Assembly: GCF_000765905.2 (NCBI RefSeq)
Contig: NZ_JRPL02000025.1
Location: forward strand, 1-32,134
Source of the DNA: Helicobacter trogontum
GTDB taxonomy: Bacteria; Campylobacterota; Campylobacteria; Campylobacterales; Helicobacteraceae
Direction: 5' to 3'
DNA length: 32,134 bases
Shown here: positions 7,929 through 15,144 of the stretch, one piece after another
How positions within the stretch are numbered: the stretch's first letter is position 1
Layout: each line of letters opens with the position of its first letter
Program-made: the position numbers and the translations under genes
Notes under the pieces: generated by a model
Seen by the model: the letters and a program-made list of their open reading frames with translations, nothing else
The model's database searches: none
Told to the model about the DNA's origin: nothing

Positions 7929-8485
7929 CTAAGTAAGCCTAGCTGATAGCATTTCCTTATAAAGTTCTAGTATAAGAATACTATCTAGCCCCTCTCTCTT
8001 ACAATAATCCTTAACAATAAGATAATTCACACATTCAATCACGCTAAAAGCCCCAACTTGAAACTCTAAGCTAAGATTAAAGCCTAATGCAATAATTATT
8101 TCTTCCATATCCTCTAATACAATGGGCAAAGGCACGCTAGATTTATCTCTAGCGAGAAAGGCTTGTTCCTTTGCCCATCTTATGAGTTTTTTCTTTTAGC
8201 CTCTCTTTTTTTCTTAAAGCTTTCTGCCATTGTGGTATAAAAGGCATCAAGTGAGCCATTCTCTATTAAGTCATTTACAAAGTCTCCTACTCTCTCGCCT
8301 CTTAGATTCTCTTTTAATTGCTTAATTGTTGCTTCTAGGTTCTCACTGATACCACTCTCTTTTGTGAGTTCTTGCAATTGCCTTGCATTTGTTTCTAATA
8401 GGCTTAGAGTTATTTTTTCACCTGTGCTTAACTCTGCTTGGAATCTAATCTCTGCCCTTTTTACTTTATATACAAAATCACTCAT
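7929..8485 (-). CDS. Tail assembly chaperone G-T, -1 frameshift product
   Basis: Reading codons 1-100 of the G gene, slipping -1 at A AAA AAC and continuing in the T frame gives a 185-residue fusion. The T part begins LIRWAKEQAFLARDKSSVPL and ends KEMLSARLT. This matches the G/GT tail assembly chaperones of siphophages such as lambda, located between tail tube and tape measure genes; the T domain is thought to recruit the tape measure protein. The T frame has no good start of its own (only GTG at 8135, no ribosome site), so it should be expressed only by frameshifting. Confidence 0.85.
8122..8192 (-). promoter_or_regulatory. Programmed -1 frameshift signal
   Basis: On the minus strand the heptamer A AAA AAC (8192-8186) is in the G frame. 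After a 7-nt spacer comes a large hairpin: ATGGGCAAAGG (8178-8168) pairs perfectly with CCTTTGCCCAT (8132-8122). Inside it CGCTAGA (8154-8148) pairs with TCTAGCG (8141-8135) around a GATAAA loop. Slippery site, spacer length and stimulatory stem all fit the canonical -1 arrangement, and the shift joins exactly the two expected frames. Confidence 0.9.
8180..8485 (-). CDS. Tail assembly chaperone G (unshifted product)
   Basis: 101 residues, MSDFVYKVKRAEIRFQ...KKKREAKRKNS, starting at ATG 8485 after AAGGAG. It is helical and ends in a lysine/arginine-rich tail encoded by the A-rich slippery region. It is expected to coat the tape measure protein together with smaller amounts of the G-T fusion. 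It lies between the tail tube gene (8552) and the T frame, as in lambda-like tails. Identification rests on position, size and the frameshift signal rather than on sequence similarity. Confidence 0.8.
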   Translation of the reverse strand: MSDFVYKVKRAEIRFQAELSTGEKITLSLLETNARQLQELTKESGISENLEATIKQLKENLRGERVGDFVNDLIENGSLDAFYTTMAESFKKKREAKRKNS

Positions 8486-8551
8486 ATTCTCTCCTTATTA
8501 AAGTTTTACATTAAGCTAAATTTCTAGACTCTCTTTATCTAGATTCTGTTA

Positions 8552-9916
8552 TCAAGTATTATTAACTGCTACTTGCACTTCTTTAATCGCCTCTTTCATG
8601 CCCTCTTTAGTAGCCTTTAATACTATCTTACCAGTCCCAACTTTTGCACCGCTTACTTGAAGGTTTGAATCTTGCTTTAAGATAGTAATGCAGTCTGCCT
8701 CGCTTAGCTCTTGTAACTCATAGGTAAAATCAGTAGCATTTGTATTGACTTGTAAGTTTTCAGTTTCTCCTAAAGTAATAGCTAAACTCTCTGGTGTAGT
8801 GCTTAATTCTGTCATAGGCTTTTCAGTGATAGCACAATCAATCTCTAGTGAGTTTTCTCTCATATATTCACCTTTTGCACTTACTCTAACTTTTGCACTG
8901 CCTTGTGCTTTTGCTTCAATACTTATGCCCCTTTCACTTTGAGAAAGCTTTATCTTTTCAGCCCCCAGTGTTACTTCAGCCTTAAAGCTTGTAGCATTTG
9001 TGCTAATATCTATACTTTCACTTGCACCCTCAATTAAGCTTACGCTTTTATTTGAAGCATTAAGTTCTGTTATAGACATTTCTTGCACTACTACTTCAAT
9101 GCTTAACTCGCTCTCTTTCATATCCTTACCTTTTGCTTTTATCTTTATTATGCCACTGCCTACTTTCTTAGAAGTTACTTCTAAATTTGTATCCATCTTT
9201 TTTAGAGTGATAAAATCTTGCGTTTCACTCTCTATTTCATAGCTATAATCACTTGCATTTGTGTTAATGGTAATATTCTCTTTTTTACTAAGAAGTAGTG
9301 AGAGATTTTTTACTGATGCGCTTAATTCTGTAGGTAAAAACCTTTTTACTTCTTGCTCTATAAAATGCGTGTAATAGCCTTCATTTGTTTTATTCGCACT
9401 GCCCTCAAAGCTCATATTTGCAAAATCTTCACTCATTAAAGGTAAATCACCACCCATTTTAATATTTGCTTCATGGATTATTGCAATCACTCTTTTACCA
9501 GCAACAGGGATTCCAACGAAGATAAGTTTTGCTTTTAATAATGGATTAGTTCCAGCACTAATCTTTACATATTTATACTCACCATCTGAAACCTCACCAC
9601 TAGGTAAAATCTCATTTTCTTGAAACACAACTTCTTCAATGCGAGAACCAAGCGCATTGGCAAGATTTGCTGGTGAGAAACTATTGCAAGTGATTTTCAT
9701 GGTATAATTTTCCTCAGTTACCACTTCTGCAATCTTTTGTTTTAATCCTCCACTACGAGTAAAAGCAGTAGCACTTTGCGTATCTCTTGTGAGAGTAACC
9801 TCTGTTGCACCCATGTCATATTTTTCTTCACTCAAACTCCCATCTTGCAAATATGGCTGAATATACATAATGCCACCTGCAAGATAGAGATTGTCTTTTT
9901 GTGTGTTATTTACCAT
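8552..9916 (-). CDS. Major tail tube protein with three C-terminal Ig-like domains
   Basis: 454 residues. Residues 1 to about 190 resemble a siphophage tail tube protein (YMGATEVTLTRDT-like text; MGGDLPLMSEDFANMSFEG). They are followed by three tandem modules of about 85-90 residues (about 193-283, 284-364, 365-454), each with a conserved TELS/ITELN opening and a VGSGIIKIKAKGK-like strand, the pattern of bacterial Ig-like (BIG2) domains. Such decorations on tail tubes are thought to aid surface contact. Starts at ATG 9916 after AAGGAG and is followed by the chaperone genes. Module number could change by recombination. Confidence 0.8.
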   Translation of the reverse strand: MVNNTQKDNLYLAGGIMYIQPYLQDGSLSEEKYDMGATEVTLTRDTQSATAFTRSGGLKQKIAEVVTEENYTMKITCNSFSPANLANALGSRIEEVVFQENEILPSGEVSDGEYKYVKISAGTNPLLKAKLIFVGIPVAGKRVIAIIHEANIKMGGDLPLMSEDFANMSFEGSANKTNEGYYTHFIEQEVKRFLPTELSASVKNLSLLLSKKENITINTNASDYSYEIESETQDFITLKKMDTNLEVTSKKVGSGIIKIKAKGKDMKESELSIEVVVQEMSITELNASNKSVSLIEGASESIDISTNATSFKAEVTLGAEKIKLSQSERGISIEAKAQGSAKVRVSAKGEYMRENSLEIDCAITEKPMTELSTTPESLAITLGETENLQVNTNATDFTYELQELSEADCITILKQDSNLQVSGAKVGTGKIVLKATKEGMKEAIKEVQVAVNNT

Positions 9917-9925
9917 GTTTACTCC

Positions 9926-10363
9926 TTAAGCTAAGTTAAATTCCTTTTTAATCTGTGCAAAGTATGCTTCACCTGCTTTATTATAAGACCACCTTGCCTT
10001 ATAACCCCTTGTATCTAAATGCACGAATCCTCTAAACTCATCATGAGGATTTATGCCTATTGCAATCCCAAAGGGCTTGTCATTATATGTTTTTAATACA
10101 TGTTCGAATACTTGTTTAGTAGGCACACCTTTGATTATGAAATCTACTGCATCACCTACTAGATGTCTTGATTTACTTGCACCATTGTTTCTTTTGTTGT
10201 TTTCAGGACATCTATAAGGACTTTTAATTATCAAAGGCTTACCAAAGTGCTCTCTAATTTCTACTAACACATCTACAAGCTCATCAGGTGGCATACCTTG
10301 AGGCAATTTGCCACAACATTTACATCTAAATTCTTTTTCTTGAAAATATGGGTTTTCTTTCAT
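9926..10363 (-). CDS. M15-type D-Ala-D-Ala peptidase, endolysin
   Basis: 145 residues with the M15 metallopeptidase motifs SRHLVGDAVD (zinc ligands His67 and Asp74) and GFVHLD (His115, Asp117). It should cut peptidoglycan cross-links during lysis. No signal peptide is seen, so release would need the holin encoded upstream at 10583. A cysteine-rich N terminus (CKCC, residues 14-17) is common in this phage subfamily. ATG 10363 follows AAGGAA. An alternative is a virion-associated or tail-assembly peptidase, but the adjacent holin and spanins favour lysis. Confidence 0.85.
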   Translation of the reverse strand: MKENPYFQEKEFRCKCCGKLPQGMPPDELVDVLVEIREHFGKPLIIKSPYRCPENNKRNNGASKSRHLVGDAVDFIIKGVPTKQVFEHVLKTYNDKPFGIAIGINPHDEFRGFVHLDTRGYKARWSYNKAGEAYFAQIKKEFNLA

Positions 10364-10419
10364 GTTTTTCCTTTATTCAATAAGTTTGCTAAGTAGGAAG
10401 CAAAAGACCAACCCGCTAA

Positions 10420-10582
10420 GCTTTTTGCATTTAAGATTTTTGATGAATTTTTGTTGTTTTTAAGTCAAAGATACAGAGAGCCTACTTTGTTGTAAGTGAC
10501 CAAGCCTTGAGTAAAAAATCAACAAAAATCAGTGCTTCAGTGAAGCATGTGCTCACGCTTGCACAAGAGACAAACGTAGGAC
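10420..10582 (-). repeat. Dispersed hairpin element, copy E
   Basis: Intergenic element between holin and endolysin genes. The plus-strand apical part is GAG (10478-10480), CCTAC (10481-10485), loop TTTGTT, GTAAG (10492-10496), TGA (10497-10499), CC. An outer helix pairs ATTTTTGTTG near 10448-10457 with CAACAAAAAT near 10520-10529. The operon-upstream end shares GTCTCTTGTGCAAG and GAGCACATGCTTC (minus strand) with copy C. Stems differ in sequence from all other copies. Confidence 0.7.
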
Positions 10583-10891
10583 CTAAAGTTTTTTTTGTAT
10601 AAACCGCTCTACTATCATAACTAATCTATCTGTGCCAAGATAGGCTAATGCCCCACCTAAAGCCACGCTTAATTGATAGGGTAGACCAACATATACAAAG
10701 ACTTCAAATCCAAGCCATGTAATAAACATAGAGATTAACACACCATGTATCACATATCTAAACAACTGCCCCTTTGTCTTAATCTCTGTTTGCTCATAGC
10801 CTTTTATGAGAAATAAAATGCCTATGATTAAACCAATGACTAAAACAAAAAGATATTCTTTCAAACTCTCAAAAAAATCATTCATACTCAC
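10583..10891 (-). CDS. Holin-like membrane protein
   Basis: 102 residues with three predicted membrane segments (about 13-30, 45-65, 70-88) and a basic C terminus (ERFIQKKL). It starts inside the end of the Rz1-like gene (14-nt overlap), with ribosome site GAGG before ATG 10891. It stands between spanins and endolysin, so it should permeabilise the inner membrane at the time of lysis. It is in the size range of class I holins. Family-level similarity is weak, so the call rests on topology and context. Confidence 0.7.
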   Translation of the reverse strand: MSMNDFFESLKEYLFVLVIGLIIGILFLIKGYEQTEIKTKGQLFRYVIHGVLISMFITWLGFEVFVYVGLPYQLSVALGGALAYLGTDRLVMIVERFIQKKL

Positions 10892-11099
10892 CTCTGCATA
10901 TCTTAATGTCCTTTTCTAAAAGTTCAATATAGCCAAGCAGCTTTATAATCTGTTCTAACACAGATCCATTTGTATCTGGTCTATGTCTTTTAACAATCTC
11001 GCATTTACTAGGGATAAATACTTCTTTATACCTAATCTCAGTTTCTCTAGCGCATGAGATAAAGCTAAGGGGGATTAGCATGAAAAATAGATAACGCAT
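10878..11099 (-). CDS. Rz1-like outer-membrane spanin (lipoprotein)
   Basis: 73 residues with a signal peptide and lipobox (LIPLSFISC, Cys16), then a polar periplasmic part. It overlaps the upstream Rz-like gene by 35 nt in another frame, the nested or overlapping arrangement typical of Rz/Rz1 pairs. Ribosome site AAAGGAG precedes ATG 11099. It is expected to sit in the outer membrane and join the inner-membrane spanin to fuse the two membranes in the last step of lysis. Confidence 0.75.
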   Translation of the reverse strand: MRYLFFMLIPLSFISCARETEIRYKEVFIPSKCEIVKRHRPDTNGSVLEQIIKLLGYIELLEKDIKICRGEYE

Positions 11100-11385
11100 T
11101 TTTAATCTCCTTTAATTCTTTTTCACAACTCTTATCTGTAAGCCTTATTGTGTTGTATTTCACAATAACTTCTCTCTCTTGCTTTAATGCTTCCTTGTTA
11201 TGTTTATCTAGCCTTTCTTTATCTAGGGCTTCTTTTTGTATTGCTTCATTTTGATTTAATATTGCACTCTCACATATCACCTTACTAGAACCTGTAAGAA
11301 TTGCATGTTTAATATAAGCCCTTATGCCAAAGATAAGTGAGAATATCACGCTCAAACCAAAGATAATGATTGTTACCCACTTCAT
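11065..11385 (-). CDS. Rz-like inner-membrane spanin
   Basis: 106 residues with one N-terminal membrane anchor (about 3-26, VTIIIFGLSVIFSLIFGI) followed by a periplasmic coiled coil rich in Lys and Glu (about 45-95). This is the build of an i-spanin. It overlaps the preceding connector gene by ATGA (11382-11385) and the Rz1-like gene by 35 nt. It forms the lysis cassette Rz-Rz1-holin-endolysin, which here is lodged inside the head-tail operon. Confidence 0.75.
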   Translation of the reverse strand: MKWVTIIIFGLSVIFSLIFGIRAYIKHAILTGSSKVICESAILNQNEAIQKEALDKERLDKHNKEALKQEREVIVKYNTIRLTDKSCEKELKEIKNALSIFHANPP

Positions 11386-11738
11386 ATTCTAAGCCTTACA
11401 CTAAAACTAATTGCATAGATATAAAGCCCTTCATTATGAGTAATAAGTCTTGCATCATCTACAAGGATTAATGAAGCAAGATAACCCAAAAAGGCATTAG
11501 TCTTATTATCTTGCAAGATATTTATAAACTCATCACATAGAATAAGCACACCTTCTGTATTCTTATCAAGTGTATAACCAGCTATATATAATTTAAACTC
11601 AAATAGACTTTCTTTAGAGTTCATCTTGCTAAAACGATTAAAACTTAGATATTGTCCTACTTGAGTTATCTTATCACTGCTTAGTAATATGGTATTTGGT
11701 AATAACCTTTGCACTTCTTGTATAGTTTCTAATATCAT
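11382..11738 (-). CDS. Head-tail joining / tail terminator protein (Mu gp37-like position)
   Basis: 118 residues, predominantly beta with alternating hydrophobic residues near the C terminus (EGLYIYAISFSVRLRI). It is coupled at both ends by short overlaps. It follows the gp36-like gene exactly where Mu-like phages encode the gp37/tail-terminator protein. Sequence similarity could not be judged directly; the assignment is from gene order and size. Confidence 0.5.
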   Translation of the reverse strand: MILETIQEVQRLLPNTILLSSDKITQVGQYLSFNRFSKMNSKESLFEFKLYIAGYTLDKNTEGVLILCDEFINILQDNKTNAFLGYLASLILVDDARLITHNEGLYIYAISFSVRLRI

Positions 11739-12082
11739 ATACTACTCTCCCTTATGCCAGAGTTATAGAATCTAGATGAGAACAAATCCCCTTTTATATC
11801 AAATGAATTTGCTTTTCTTATCACTTCAAGTGCATTTTTAAACAACAACTCATCTTCACCATTTAAATCTATCTTTAAATAGAGTTTTAAACGCACATAA
11901 GCAAAGTCAATGCGTATGTAATTTGGCACATCTTTTCCCTTACATGCTTCATTTGAATCTTGAAGAGCTAACATTAAAGTATCATCATCAATCTCACTAG
12001 GATTACTTAAGCTTTTTAATGCCCTCTGCTTTAAGACTTTAAAGTTTGGGGATTGTAAGGGGGTGTGAGTTAAGTCAATCAT
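11735..12082 (-). CDS. Head-tail connector, Mu gp36-like (DUF1320 type)
   Basis: 115 residues, mostly helical. IDDDTLMLALQDSNEACKG and IRIDFAYVRLKLYLKI resemble the DUF1320/gp36 connector family of Mu-like phages, small helical proteins that bind the portal ring. Its position two genes after the major capsid gene agrees. It overlaps the next gene by 4 nt. No strong ribosome site is seen before ATG 12082. Confidence 0.6.
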   Translation of the reverse strand: MIDLTHTPLQSPNFKVLKQRALKSLSNPSEIDDDTLMLALQDSNEACKGKDVPNYIRIDFAYVRLKLYLKIDLNGEDELLFKNALEVIRKANSFDIKGDLFSSRFYNSGIRESSI

Positions 12083-12117
12083 TTTTTACCTTTACTAAGT
12101 TATGCTAACAAAAAGCC

Positions 12118-12360
12118 TTAAGCCTTTGCCTTAGTTTCCATTTTCTCATCTCTCTCTTTATTCTCTTTAGATTCTATCTTTTCGCCCTTATCCTTAGAGC
12201 ACATCTCTTTAACCTTATTTTCTAAAAGCACAAGTCTTGTTTCAATGCTTGGAATCTGCTCTAAAAGTATCTTGTTGTAATTTTCTTTATTGTTATCTTT
12301 TAGCCTTGCATTTTCTAAGCCTTGTCGCAACTTATTAGCATTTTGAGTGTTGCTTGTCAT
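12118..12360 (-). CDS. Small charged coiled-coil protein (gp35 position)
   Basis: 80 residues, mostly Lys/Glu/Asn, with a coiled-coil stretch at about 30-55 (LEQIPSIETRLVLLENKVKE) and a Lys/Glu-rich tail ending KMETKAKA. ATG 12360 follows AAAAGGAA. In Mu-like phages a small protein occupies this place between capsid and connector genes. No function can be assigned. Confidence 0.5.
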   Translation of the reverse strand: MTSNTQNANKLRQGLENARLKDNNKENYNKILLEQIPSIETRLVLLENKVKEMCSKDKGEKIESKENKERDEKMETKAKA

Positions 12361-12420
12361 TGTATTTCCTTTTTAGATTTATTGTAAAGATTTCATGCTT
12401 TTTATACATAAGGTTAGATT

Positions 12421-12547
12421 CCGTGCGGAAGTATCTTTGATTGATTTTAAGTGTTGTGAAGTCAAAAGTCAAGGGGGTGTATTATACATGTCAAGACCGC
12501 AGACTTTTACGATAACTCACTTAAAAGCAACAAAGAGACAACGCACA
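12421..12547 (-). repeat. Dispersed hairpin element, copy B
   Basis: Intergenic element immediately after the capsid gene stop. It is closely related to A and D: the outer helix is TTTTAAGTG/CACTTAAAA, here fully Watson-Crick where A has a G-T pair, and AAAAGTC/GACTTTT is conserved. The apical part is altered (GTGTATTATACATGTC, GACCGC), so the GAG/TGA bracket is degraded. This may be a decaying copy. Confidence 0.7.
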
Positions 12548-12548
12548 G

Positions 12549-13424
12549 CTATGCTTTTGATTTAGCAGCCAATTGCCACAACCCATACCCCGCATTATCC
12601 TCACTCCTTGTTCCATATAAAAATGCATCTTTCATAAACACATTTTCATCGCTTGGATTATCTAGGGCTACAAACTCTACTTTTTTATTTATCTGTAAAA
12701 TAAGAGGTTTTAATGTTTTACTGACATCAAGTAAATACCAAGCCCCCTCATCACTCAAGCGATCACATACAAGATAATCGCATATTTTATAGGTGATATT
12801 TGAATCTCCACCACCTACAAATTGCGCGTTTAATATCTCTAGTGCTTTAGCTTCTAGTTCAGGTGGCACAATTAAGAGATTTGGCACAATACGCAAAGGT
12901 TTGCCAAACTCATTAGTAATAGCCCTCATCTCTTTTCTCACAGCAAGTAGATTTTCTCTTGTGAGCTCCAAGCTATGTGAGTTTGAGAAAGTCTCACTGC
13001 CTACTGGATGATCTGTCGCAAAAAAAGTTTTACCATCATAGCAAGTCTCATTTTTTTCAAGCAAAGAGAATACAAGATCATCATAATGTGCGCCTATAGC
13101 TTCAGCCATACCTTGCACTCTAGGTTTTACAATGCCTAGATTATCATACTCAATTACATCTCTTTCTACTTGTATAGTGCTTTCCCACTTTTTACGCTGA
13201 ATTGTGTATTTATTCGCACTTAAGTCTTTAAGCTCTCTATCGCCTACCCATTCACGCATATTAGGTAAATCACCCACCCAGCCATAATCCACACTCATAG
13301 TGTTTGCTTTTATCTCTGTTGCAATCTTTTTGTAATCGCACACATTGTTTTGTAATGCATCATTAAATACTTTTGATAAGCCTTTGCTTACTTGTTGCAT
13401 GTAAGCGGTGTCTAGTTTTGCCAT
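12549..13424 (-). CDS. Major capsid protein, Mu gpT-like
   Basis: 291 residues with the hallmarks of Mu-like major head subunit gpT: an N-terminal MAKLDTAYMQQVSKGLSKVF-type start, VGDLPNMREWVGDRELKDL, and TFFATDHPVG near the middle. It forms the icosahedral shell after scaffold removal. ATG 13424 follows AAGGAG. It lies downstream of the protease/scaffold gene as in Mu, with copy C between them and copy B after it. Confidence 0.9.
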   Translation of the reverse strand: MAKLDTAYMQQVSKGLSKVFNDALQNNVCDYKKIATEIKANTMSVDYGWVGDLPNMREWVGDRELKDLSANKYTIQRKKWESTIQVERDVIEYDNLGIVKPRVQGMAEAIGAHYDDLVFSLLEKNETCYDGKTFFATDHPVGSETFSNSHSLELTRENLLAVRKEMRAITNEFGKPLRIVPNLLIVPPELEAKALEILNAQFVGGGDSNITYKICDYLVCDRLSDEGAWYLLDVSKTLKPLILQINKKVEFVALDNPSDENVFMKDAFLYGTRSEDNAGYGLWQLAAKSKA

Positions 13425-13508
13425 TGTTTTCTCCTTATAAGTTTTTATCTTGATTTATTCTGCAAGTCTATAAATCTGTCTTTTTACACATAAAAAATAA
13501 ACACTTCT

Positions 13509-13660
13509 ATGCGGAAATATCTTTGATTGATTTTAAGGGTTTTCAAAGCAAAAGCGAAGGGAGTTACCTATGTCGGTAATGACCAAGCTTTGAGTGAAGA
13601 ATCCCTTAAAATCAGCGATCGTGCGAAGCATGTGCTCACACTTGCACAAGAGACAACACA
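13509..13660 (-). repeat. Dispersed hairpin element, copy C
   Basis: Intergenic element between protease/scaffold and capsid genes. Plus-strand helices are GATTTTAAGGG/CCCTTAAAATC (13529-13539 with 13603-13613, 11 perfect pairs) and TCAAAGC/GCTTTGA (13543-13549 with 13587-13593). The apical part is GAG (13561-13563), TTACC/GGTAA (13564-13568 with 13575-13579), TGA (13580-13582). The stem sequences differ from A yet remain paired. Confidence 0.8.
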
Positions 13661-13993
13661 TTATAATCCTAGTTGTGCTTTCACATGAGAATCTATTCCA
13701 TCCCCATCCCCTTGAGGCTTAAAGTCTACACTCTTGTTTTTTAAGACATGTTTTGCTTCTTCCCTGCATACTTCAAGATATGAATCTAGAGCACTCCCAT
13801 TTAAAGCTAATGCACTCTCCCTTCTAGCAGGCAACATCTCACCACAACTGATTGCATTCTCTATCTTTTCTTTTAAAGAATTTGAAAGAATTTCATCTTT
13901 TTCCTTTTGCAAGGTCTCTAACTTCTTTTTTAATGCCTCATTCTCACTTAAAGCTGCACTCAACTCTTCTTTTAACTTTTCTAAGTCAGCCAT
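13661..13993 (-). CDS. Internal scaffold protein (gpZ-like) from in-frame start
   Basis: ATG at 13993 (Met155 of the protease) is preceded by GAAGGGAG with a 7-nt spacer, a strong internal ribosome site. The 110-residue product is the coiled-coil scaffold. Mu makes its scaffold Z the same way from within gene I, so the internal start is well supported. Confidence 0.7.
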   Translation of the reverse strand: MADLEKLKEELSAALSENEALKKKLETLQKEKDEILSNSLKEKIENAISCGEMLPARRESALALNGSALDSYLEVCREEAKHVLKNKSVDFKPQGDGDGIDSHVKAQLGL

Positions 13994-14455
13994 ATTTTTA
14001 CTCCCTTCTGTATTATTCCCTTGCATATTAGCCCTTTCTTTGTTTAGTGCTGAAAAAAGCACATTAGGACGATTTACGAGTCCAATACTTGCAATCCTCT
14101 CTACTACATACGCATTATTTTTCATACCCTTGCAGCTATAAGCTGGGCTTAAATATCTAAAAACACGATCTTTTATAAGCCCCTCACCAATACTATTAAG
14201 ATTTAAGGTCGCATAGAGCCCATCTTCTCTTATCTCCAAAGAGTTGAGAGAAAACCAACCCATAGCTTCATTGTCTTCATGGTTTTTATCAAGCATCAAA
14301 TCTGTGCCAATCTTTTTTGTATTAGTAAGCACAGATTCTGCATTTAAATAATACTTCCTACCATCAACACCGCTAAACTCACCAATGGGCGAAATTTTTA
14401 TCTTTGTGTTATTGTTTTCTGCATTGCATTCTAAAAATACTGCATTTGTTGTCAT
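13661..14455 (-). CDS. Head maturation protease with fused scaffold, Mu gpI-like
   Basis: 264 residues. About 1-140 is the Mu gpI-type protease domain (KISPIGEFSGVDGRKYYLN; MLDKNHEDNEAMGWF with a likely catalytic His59). Residues 155-264 form a coiled-coil scaffold (ADLEKLKEELSAALSENEAL) with a conserved helical end. As in Mu, the scaffold can also be made alone from an internal start. The protease cleaves scaffold, and itself, during head assembly. It is the first gene of the leftward late operon. Confidence 0.85.
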   Translation of the reverse strand: MTTNAVFLECNAENNNTKIKISPIGEFSGVDGRKYYLNAESVLTNTKKIGTDLMLDKNHEDNEAMGWFSLNSLEIREDGLYATLNLNSIGEGLIKDRVFRYLSPAYSCKGMKNNAYVVERIASIGLVNRPNVLFSALNKERANMQGNNTEGSKNMADLEKLKEELSAALSENEALKKKLETLQKEKDEILSNSLKEKIENAISCGEMLPARRESALALNGSALDSYLEVCREEAKHVLKNKSVDFKPQGDGDGIDSHVKAQLGL

Positions 14456-14667
14456 GCTTTTATGCCTTTTACAAAAATTTGAGTAGCAATTATGATTGAA
14501 GATAAGAGATTAGAATCCTAAGGATTTTAGGAAAATTGCCCTACAAATAGAGTTAGAATGCTGCCTAATTTAATGTTTAAAGTTTTTAAGCTTTATGTTA
14601 TGCATGTAAGCAATAAACACGCTAAGAAGCTTAAAGATATAAAAAGATAAGATTGTAAGGGGAAAAA
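14456..14667. promoter_or_regulatory. Divergent late control region
   Basis: This 212-bp gap separates the leftward head/tail operon from the rightward packaging operon. It holds short dyads: AATCC/GGATT and the overlapping CCTAA/TTAGG near 14515-14531, and TTTAAGCTT (14585-14593) with AAGCTTAAA (14627-14635). It must contain both late promoters. Mor/C-type activators bind dyads, so these are candidate sites for the Mor-like protein at 23954. No consensus -35 box is present, as expected for activator-dependent promoters. Confidence 0.5.
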
Positions 14668-15144
14668 GTGAGAGACAAGATTAAAGAAGCGTATGTGAGA
14701 GGCATGTGTATTGATGATATATGCACTACGCTTAATATTTCTCGTGGAAACTTTTATTACCATAAAAAAGAGGATTTAAAAAGGGGGATAAACTGGGATA
14801 TCCTTGCTTTAAATAAAGAAAGGGATATAGAATCTATAAGAGAGAAAGAAGCAAGATTTCTAAAAACCCTCATTCTTTCTTTTGAAAAGTTTATAGAAAA
14901 GAGTGAGGAGTTAGAGCCAGAGACAATAGAAAAACTGCATAAATATGCAGAAACATATTGGAAACTCAAAGCCCCGCAAAAAAATGATGTATTTGCAAGT
15001 AGAAAGCAGAGTGAAGATATAGCAAGAAAAACGATTGAGGGTATTGCAAAACTAGCCTTGCAAGAACAAAATGAAGCAGTCGTGCAATTCTTAAGCCAAA
15101 ATGCAGAATTAATCATTCAAACTATATTTAAGGAGCATAAATGA
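14668..15144 (+). CDS. Small terminase subunit (DUF1804-like)
   Basis: 158 residues; GTG start after AAGGGG. The N terminus has an HTH of the phage small-terminase type (MCIDDICTTLNISRGNFYYH, about 11-32), followed by helices. It is related to the Mu-like DUF1804/gp27 group. It recognises phage DNA and loads the large subunit. It overlaps the next gene by ATGA, so it heads the rightward late operon, although the large subunit lies four genes downstream. Confidence 0.7.
   Translation: MRDKIKEAYVRGMCIDDICTTLNISRGNFYYHKKEDLKRGINWDILALNKERDIESIREKEARFLKTLILSFEKFIEKSEELEPETIEKLHKYAETYWKLKAPQKNDVFASRKQSEDIARKTIEGIAKLALQEQNEAVVQFLSQNAELIIQTIFKEHK

Noticed and set aside
7929-8135. Independent 68-codon gene starting at GTG
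   Set aside because: No ribosome site. The frame extends upstream to the slippery heptamer and is explained as the T part of a frameshift fusion.
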